Shown: positions 23,351 to 28,201 of the stretch, one piece after another | Numbering within the stretch: the stretch's first letter is position 1 | Layout of the letters: each line of letters starts with the position of its first letter | Assembly (NCBI GenBank): GCA_934476515.1 | Contig: CAKSNZ010000028.1 | Coordinates: 1-28,201, forward strand | From: an uncultured Ruminococcus sp. | GTDB taxonomy: Bacteria > Bacillota > Clostridia > Oscillospirales > Acutalibacteraceae | Direction: 5' to 3' | Length of the DNA stretch: 28,201 bases | Notes under the pieces: model-generated | Told to the model about the DNA's origin: nothing | What the model saw: the letters and a program-made list of their open reading frames with translations, nothing else | The model's database searches: none | Made by a program: the position numbers and the translations under genes

Positions 23351-25059
23351 TATGATGCCTCCTTGTTACAAGACTCATAAATATCCTTATATGTTTCTGA
23401 GCTTTTAAGTAATTCTTCATGAGTACCTACACCCTCAAGAGTACCGTCATTTAGTACAAGAATTTTATCACAATGTTCAATAGTTGATGTTCTCTGTGAA
23501 ATAATAAATGTTGTTCTGTCACCCTTTGAGTCGGCAAGAGCTTGACGCAAAGTTTTGTCTGTCTTATAGTCAAGTGCTGAGAAACTGTCATCAAGAATAA
23601 GTATAGGAGTGTTTCTTACAATACCTCTTGCAATAGAAAGTCTTTGCTTTTGACCACCCGAAAGGTTCTTACCTTGTTCAAGGATAACTTCATCAAGGCC
23701 TTTACTTTTGTTACTGATAATTTCTTTTGACTGAGAAATTTCAATAGCCTTTTCAATATCTTCTGCTGTAGCATTCTTAGCACCGAAAGTAATATTTTCT
23801 TTAACAGTACCACTAAACATAGTGGCCTTTTGCATTACAACAGAAATATTATCGTTTAATTCTTCATCAGAATAATTAAGAATATTCTTGTCATTAAGGA
23901 TAATATCACCACTTGTAGGTTCATAGAAACCACAAAGTAAGTTCATAACACTTGTTTTACCACTGCCTGTACCACCGATAATACCAACAGTATCACCCTT
24001 ATCAACTGTAAAGCTAATGTTATTTAAGCTATATTCATTGTTCTTGTTGTAGCTTAGGGAAACATTTTCAAATGTAATATAGTGGTCACACTTTTTATCT
24101 TTACCTGATGGTTTCTTGTGTTCTTCCATAGTAAGAATAGCATCAACTCTGTTCTTACTTGCAATAGCTTTCATTTCTGTGATAATTAGGTTAGCTAGTT
24201 TAATAAGTTCAACAAGAATCTGTGACATATAGTTATAAAGGGCAACAACTGCACCCTGACTGATAACACCAACATCAACTCTGATTGCACCGATATAAAT
24301 TAGGAAAATTACACCAAGGTTAATTACAACAAATGTTGCAGGGTTCATAATTGAAGAAATCCAACTTGCAACATTCTGCAACTTTACAAGGCTTTGATTT
24401 TCTTCTTCAAATTCAGCAATTTCTTTATCTTCTCTTGTAAAGGCTCTGATAACTCTTACACCTTTAACATTTTCTTTTGTTCTAAGTAAAACAGAATCCA
24501 GCTTATTCTGTACACCCTTAAATCTAGGAATAGTCAGTGACATAATCACAGCAACTATAATTGCAAGAACCGGTACTACTACTGCAAAAACCAAAGCACC
24601 CTTAACATCAACATAAAATGCCATTATTGTTGCACCGATAACTATAAACGGTGAACGAAGTAACAGTCTTAGGAACATATTAATACCGGTCTGAATTTGG
24701 TTAACATCACTAGTCATTCTTGTAATAAGTGTTGCAGAACCAATAGAATCAAGCTGACTAAATGAAAGTGACTGTATTTTCTTAAACAATGCACTTCTTA
24801 ATTTAGTTGTAGCACCTGTAGCTGACTTTGCTGCAAAAAACTGAGCAGATACAGCAGAGATAAGGCCTACAACTGCAAGTAAAACTAACAGTAAACAACG
24901 GTGAAAAATATAGGCTTTGTCACCACTATTGATACCGTTATCAATAATATCAGCTACCACAAGTGGAACTAAAAGTTCAAAGGAAGCCTCCAGTAGCTTA
25001 AAAAGTGGTGCTAATATCGACTGCACCTTATAATCCTTTAAATAAGACAAACTTTTCAT
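23350..25059 (-). CDS. ABC exporter half-transporter, subunit with degenerate ATPase residues
   Basis: The start is taken at the ATG at 25057-25059 (MKSLSYLKDYKVQ), giving 569 residues; a TTG 9 nt upstream is also possible and neither has a strong ribosome site. The six-helix membrane part is followed by an ATPase with Walker A GGTGSGKT (362-369), an intact signature LSGGQ (466-470), and Walker B ILILDDS where the catalytic Glu is Asp491. The switch His is replaced by Gln522 (ISQRT). So this subunit gives one degenerate ATP site, exactly complementary to the partner's LSTGQ change, as in known heterodimeric exporters. It is the first gene of the pair, with no clear promoter of its own and the gltX terminator only 38 nt upstream. 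Confidence 0.92.
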   Translation of the reverse strand: MKSLSYLKDYKVQSILAPLFKLLEASFELLVPLVVADIIDNGINSGDKAYIFHRCLLLVLLAVVGLISAVSAQFFAAKSATGATTKLRSALFKKIQSLSFSQLDSIGSATLITRMTSDVNQIQTGINMFLRLLLRSPFIVIGATIMAFYVDVKGALVFAVVVPVLAIIVAVIMSLTIPRFKGVQNKLDSVLLRTKENVKGVRVIRAFTREDKEIAEFEEENQSLVKLQNVASWISSIMNPATFVVINLGVIFLIYIGAIRVDVGVISQGAVVALYNYMSQILVELIKLANLIITEMKAIASKNRVDAILTMEEHKKPSGKDKKCDHYITFENVSLSYNKNNEYSLNNISFTVDKGDTVGIIGGTGSGKTSVMNLLCGFYEPTSGDIILNDKNILNYSDEELNDNISVVMQKATMFSGTVKENITFGAKNATAEDIEKAIEISQSKEIISNKSKGLDEVILEQGKNLSGGQKQRLSIARGIVRNTPILILDDSFSALDYKTDKTLRQALADSKGDRTTFIISQRTSTIEHCDKILVLNDGTLEGVGTHEELLKSSETYKDIYESCNKEAS

Positions 25060-25096
25060 AAAACACAATCCAATCTATTCATTATTACGGAAAACA

Positions 25097-25119
25097 AGCC
25101 ACCAAATTACTTGGTGGCT
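25097..25119 (-). terminator. Terminator after gltX
   Basis: A 9-bp stem AGCCACCAA/TTGGTGGCT with loop ATTAC is followed by TGTTTTCC on the minus strand. It ends 10 nt past the gltX stop. The short T run suggests that some transcription continues into the ABC genes. Confidence 0.75.
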
Positions 25120-25128
25120 ATATTCAAC

Positions 25129-26784
25129 TTAAAGTGAATTTATAGTGTTTTCAATTCTTTCCTTAACATTATCTTTACCAATAATCTGGCAAATAGTACA
25201 TAGGTCAGGAGTATTTCTCTGTCCTGTAATAGCAACACGAATTGCCTCGGAAACCTGAGCAACATTACCCTTGAAGCTTTCAGGTGACTTCTTGTATGCT
25301 TTCATATCAGTAGTAAAGCCAAGTTCTTCTGAAAGTGTCTTTACCTTATTGAACCATGTTGAGTTGTCATCATTTTCATCATAAGATTCAAGGTACTTTG
25401 CTAAGATAGCCTTTACAGTTTCATTATCAAAGTCATAATCGTTATTTGGAACAAACTTATCTTTAAAGAAGTATGATAGGCTTTCCATAATCTGTTTTGC
25501 ATAAGCAAAGTCTTTTCTTCTTCTCTTCTGGTTAAGACCCATACAAAGTGTTAGAACCTTTTCCATATATTCTTTGTCACCAAAGTACATATCGTAATTT
25601 TCATCATCGTATTCCTTAGTCCATTGTTCTAGGAAAGAATAAACTTCTTCAAGTGACATTTTTGCAAATTCTTTCTTACAAATATCATGGAACTTCTGTA
25701 AATCAAACAATGCACCACTCTGTGACATTTTCTTTACTGAGAATGGGAATTCATTAATATCCTTGTTAGGGTTTTTGTCATGCCATTCTTCAAAGTTACT
25801 GTTAAGTAGTGTTAGTAGATAAATCTTAACAGTATATGGGTGGTAACCGTCTTGACGGTAGAAATCCAGAGAAAGTTCAGGGTCTTTTCTCTTAGATAGC
25901 TTTCTCTTCTTGCCTGTTTCTTCATCAATCTTCATTAGGTGAGCAGTATGAGCATACTTAAACTGTCTAAAGCCTAATACTTGATTTAGCTGGAAGTGAG
26001 TTGGTACTGAGCTTAGCCATTCATTACCACGAATTACAAGTGTTGTACCCATTAATGTATCATCAACTACATGAGCAAAGTGGTATGTTGGAACACCGTC
26101 ACTCTTAAGAATAACAATATCGTGAGTGTTCTCAGGGAATGAGATTTTGCCCATAATCTTATCTTCAATTGTAATTTCTTTATCTTCACTACCTGGGGAC
26201 TTTAGTCTTAGAACCCAAGGCTTTCCTGCCTTTAGGTTTTCTTCAATTTCTTCAAGTGTAAGTGAACGACACTTTGCCCACTTACCATAATAACCCGGAG
26301 TAGCATTTTCTGCCTGTTGAGCCTCTCTAAGTTGTGCATTATCTTCTTCAGTACAGAAACAAGGATAAGCTAAGCCCTTCTGAATAAGTTCCTTAGCAAA
26401 TACATGGTAGTATTCTACTCTCTGACGCTGATAATAAGGACCATAGTTATTGTTACCCTTATCCTCTTGACCTGCACCCTCATCAAATTCAATGCCGAAA
26501 TACTTCATAACATTGATAATAATATCAACTGCACCATCAACTTTACGCTTTAGGTCAGTATCTTCAATTCTTAAATAAAACACACCATCTGATAGGTGAG
26601 CAATTCTTTCATCTGCTACAGCAGAATATAGGTTACCAAGGTGAATAAAACCTGTTGGTGACGGTGCTATACGAGTAACCTGAGCACCTTCCTTTAAATT
26701 TCTTTTAGGGAATTTTGCAAAAACTTCTTCCCTAGTCATTTTACTATCAGGTAGTAAAAGTTCTGCTAACTTATTGTAATCCAT
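25129..26784 (-). CDS. gltX: Glutamate-tRNA ligase
   Basis: This 551-residue class I synthetase charges tRNA with glutamate. The HIGH motif is PSPTGFIHLGN (41-51) and the KMSKS-like loop is KLSKR (295-299). Cys142, Cys144 (PCFC) and Cys172 (KWAKC) suggest the bacterial zinc-like site. Compared with the usual length near 480 residues it carries an N-terminal extension of about 35 residues before the Rossmann fold and a longer anticodon-binding part. The KLSKR and zinc features point to GluRS rather than GlnRS; it may also charge tRNA-Gln for a Gat amidotransferase, which is not in the window. The ATG is preceded by GGTGAT. The leader has no T-box. The promoter is a full consensus. Confidence 0.93.
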   Translation of the reverse strand: MDYNKLAELLLPDSKMTREEVFAKFPKRNLKEGAQVTRIAPSPTGFIHLGNLYSAVADERIAHLSDGVFYLRIEDTDLKRKVDGAVDIIINVMKYFGIEFDEGAGQEDKGNNNYGPYYQRQRVEYYHVFAKELIQKGLAYPCFCTEEDNAQLREAQQAENATPGYYGKWAKCRSLTLEEIEENLKAGKPWVLRLKSPGSEDKEITIEDKIMGKISFPENTHDIVILKSDGVPTYHFAHVVDDTLMGTTLVIRGNEWLSSVPTHFQLNQVLGFRQFKYAHTAHLMKIDEETGKKRKLSKRKDPELSLDFYRQDGYHPYTVKIYLLTLLNSNFEEWHDKNPNKDINEFPFSVKKMSQSGALFDLQKFHDICKKEFAKMSLEEVYSFLEQWTKEYDDENYDMYFGDKEYMEKVLTLCMGLNQKRRRKDFAYAKQIMESLSYFFKDKFVPNNDYDFDNETVKAILAKYLESYDENDDNSTWFNKVKTLSEELGFTTDMKAYKKSPESFKGNVAQVSEAIRVAITGQRNTPDLCTICQIIGKDNVKERIENTINSL

Positions 26785-26887
26785 ATTATCACCACAAACT
26801 CTAAATTTTTTTCTTTTTAAATTACTAACTAATCAAAGTAAAATTTCTACTAAACTAAGTAAAAATCATACTTACACATACTAAATT

Positions 26888-26916
26888 ATTATAAGATTAT
26901 AGTAGTATTTTGTCAA
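26888..26916 (-). promoter_or_regulatory. Sigma-A promoter of gltX
   Basis: Minus strand: perfect TTGACA (26911-26916), 17-nt spacer, perfect TATAAT (26888-26893). The leader is about 100 nt with only small AT-rich stems (AAGTA/TACTT, AGTA/TACT). No T-box antiterminator is seen. Confidence 0.9.
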
Positions 26917-26957
26917 GAATTATCCCCTTGTTTATAAATAATTTGTATTAATATAAA

Positions 26958-26989
26958 AAGGGTTGCCATATAAAACAATGACAACCCTT
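26958..26989 (-). terminator. Terminator after the 27011-27634 lipoprotein gene
   Basis: A 12-bp stem (8 bp AAGGGTTG/CAACCCTT, one G-U, then CAT/ATG) is followed on the minus strand by TTTATAT, 21 nt after the stop codon. Confidence 0.85.
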
Positions 26990-27010
26990 AAAACTTTAAT
27001 ATTAATTTTA

Positions 27011-27634
27011 TTATTCTGCTGAATTTTCACTTTCTAAATACTTTTTGTAAGCCTCTTCAAGAGTAGAATATTTTTGTTCATCAGTAGCTTCCATATTCCA
27101 CTTAGTACCATTCTCAGCAGTATCATCGTAAATCTTCTCTATCATTTTTCTATCATTTTCAGAAAAATCATGTATCATACCAAGTCTTTGGGTTTCTGTA
27201 TCTATGTAAATATTAGAACCTACCTGTACATCATTATATGACTTAACACTGGTAACAAAGATAACTTTATCCTTAATTTCCTTTATATTTAGAATATTGT
27301 TTAAACCGGATACAAAAAAACCATCTTCACAACTGATTTTGTAAAAGGCAACATTAGTTATAGGACATCCTTTAACACCATCAATTGTATTATAATCATC
27401 CCATTCATCTTTGTTATTATATAGAATATCAATAATCTTTTTATCTTCACTAGACAAAGTAATATCTTTATTAATTACTGTTTTAGTAGTTACTGTTTGT
27501 TGCATATTATTTGTTTCTTCAATACTTTCAGTATTTGAACTAACATTACTACTAATACTATTATCGGTTTTAGAACAACCACAAATTGATAATAACAATA
27601 TTAAACATAGTGATAAAACAATTAACTTTTTCAT
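27011..27634 (-). CDS. Lipoprotein of unknown function
   Basis: I do not recognise this 207-residue protein beyond its export signal: MKKLIVLSLCLILLLSICGC with the probable lipid-attached Cys20. A Ser/Asn/Thr-rich linker (about 22-60) precedes a mixed alpha-beta domain with Cys residues (KGCPITN and ISCEDG), beta strands (KVIFVTSVKSYND) and a final acidic helix (YSTLEEAYKKYLES). Its ATG overlaps the stop of the zinc-ribbon protein gene (ATGA), so it is translationally coupled to it. It would be a substrate of the Lgt encoded at 5332-6150. It ends in a good terminator. Confidence 0.75.
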   Translation of the reverse strand: MKKLIVLSLCLILLLSICGCSKTDNSISSNVSSNTESIEETNNMQQTVTTKTVINKDITLSSEDKKIIDILYNNKDEWDDYNTIDGVKGCPITNVAFYKISCEDGFFVSGLNNILNIKEIKDKVIFVTSVKSYNDVQVGSNIYIDTETQRLGMIHDFSENDRKMIEKIYDDTAENGTKWNMEATDEQKYSTLEEAYKKYLESENSAE

Positions 27635-28152
27635 TTTGGTTTTACCTCACCACATCCACAAGTACCCACATAATTTTGATTTTCTCTTCCACACTTTGGA
27701 CATATCCATACATCACTAGTCTTAGTTTCTTTTTTATTGATTATTTCTGTCAAGTCTGTTTTACATTTAAAACATTTTGTATTATTACTACTATTAAGCT
27801 CCCCACATTTTGGACAAGCTATAAATCTAGGTTTGTCTTTTTCAATATTTTCTTTACTGTTATCATTAGTATCTTTACTTTTACTTGATTCGCCTGCACA
27901 AAACATAACTATACTTAATATAAGAAAAATAATTCCTAATACAATAAAAATGTAAAATAATATTGAGTACATTTCCACTGCTTTTGAACTTCCACCAAGA
28001 GAACCGGCAGAGGTCATTTTTCCATTGATTATGCTCATAACTTTCGCCGGCTTAGCACTATGTTCTCCACGATAAGCAAAATAAGCAAAAATAAAATTAG
28101 CAATACTTAAAAATATAAACAATGCCCCACTACAACCACTTTTTTCTTTCAT
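27631..28152 (-). CDS. Membrane protein with two cytosolic zinc ribbons
   Basis: This 173-residue protein has two membrane helices (about 10-27 and 62-87) joined by an external loop of about 35 residues. A lysine-rich segment follows, then two zinc-ribbon knuckles: CPKCGELNSSNNTKCFKC and CPKCGRENQNYVGTCGCG, the second with a C-x-C-G end. Both should lie in the cytoplasm. Small membrane proteins with zinc ribbons are frequent in Clostridia and their roles are mostly unknown. The ATG follows AGGAGG. It overlaps the downstream lipoprotein gene by four bases. A 16-bp palindrome lies just upstream. Confidence 0.8.
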   Translation of the reverse strand: MKEKSGCSGALFIFLSIANFIFAYFAYRGEHSAKPAKVMSIINGKMTSAGSLGGSSKAVEMYSILFYIFIVLGIIFLILSIVMFCAGESSKSKDTNDNSKENIEKDKPRFIACPKCGELNSSNNTKCFKCKTDLTEIINKKETKTSDVWICPKCGRENQNYVGTCGCGEVKPK

Positions 28153-28169
28153 ATATTGTACCTCCTACT

Positions 28170-28185
28170 CTACATTAGAATGTAG
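28170..28185. promoter_or_regulatory. 16-bp palindrome upstream of the zinc-ribbon gene, operator-like
   Basis: CTACATT and AATGTAG are exact inverted copies separated by AG, 17 nt before the start codon and overlapping the ribosome-site region. A possible -10 (TATAGT, about 28191-28196) lies just upstream, so the palindrome would cover the transcription start. The window edge cuts off any -35. The TACA/TGTA half-sites resemble those read by BlaI/CopY-type repressors, but the spacing is wider. Confidence 0.4.
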
Positions 28186-28201
28186 TCTTTACTATAATAT
28201 A

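Noticed and set aside
26785..26890. T-box riboswitch in front of gltX
   Set aside because: Synthetase genes in Firmicutes often have one, but the leader is only about 100 nt with small AT stems and no T-box sequence or terminator.

Overview
The window is about 28 kb of AT-rich DNA from a Gram-positive Clostridia, most likely a Ruminococcaceae-type gut anaerobe. The basis is an L27 with a cleavable N-terminus next to its protease Prp, mini-ribonuclease III (MrnC), a YmfF/YmfH-like M16 protease pair, CDP-glycerol glycerophosphotransferase (TagF-like) proteins, a GHKL/LytTR two-component pair, and many small DUF4234, TM2 and Big_2-type surface proteins. The genus is inferred, not shown. Nearly all genes are on the minus strand; the exceptions are tRNA-Leu, one 73-aa gene and the two-component pair.

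Right-to-left on the minus strand, positions 1-8700 are housekeeping. An M16 pair, lgt and folD form one tightly packed operon (8687 to 4497). The rplU-prp-rpmA operon follows (4349 to 3450), with a strong promoter, a candidate L21 leader and a terminator. Next come a small membrane protein in the place Bacillus uses for spo0B, then obgE and mrnC (3389 to 1384). Last is rpsF-ssb-rpsR (1254 to 114), with its own consensus promoter and a terminator.

Positions 8773-9274 hold a tRNA-Leu(GAG) gene with a consensus promoter. It is followed by an 18-bp perfect hairpin and about 270 bp of structured non-coding DNA. That module ends in an exact 17-nt copy of the tRNA 3' end and also carries an inverted copy of the T-arm and acceptor sequence. 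It is the most unusual structure in the window.

Positions 9275-16015 are accessory: a membrane-anchored hypothetical, a secreted Ig-like (Big_2) protein, a small RDAC-like protein, a Cu/Zn superoxide dismutase without a signal peptide, a TM2 protein plus lipocalin-like lipoprotein operon, a LytTR response regulator with an Agr-type GHKL kinase, and a DUF4234-DUF2752 operon.

Positions 16153-26784 hold two tandem TagF-like paralogues, a heterodimeric ABC exporter with one degenerate ATP site, and gltX. One TagF paralogue has a 299-residue N-terminal extension and has lost a conserved His-containing motif. The right edge (27011-28152) is a translationally coupled pair: a lipoprotein and a zinc-ribbon membrane protein.

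Most gene families are ordinary. The points worth a second look are the tRNA-Leu module, the divergent TagF paralogue, the dyad upstream of the DUF4234 promoter, helically phased repeats at the rplU promoter, and a 19-nt match between the rplU leader and a distant terminator.
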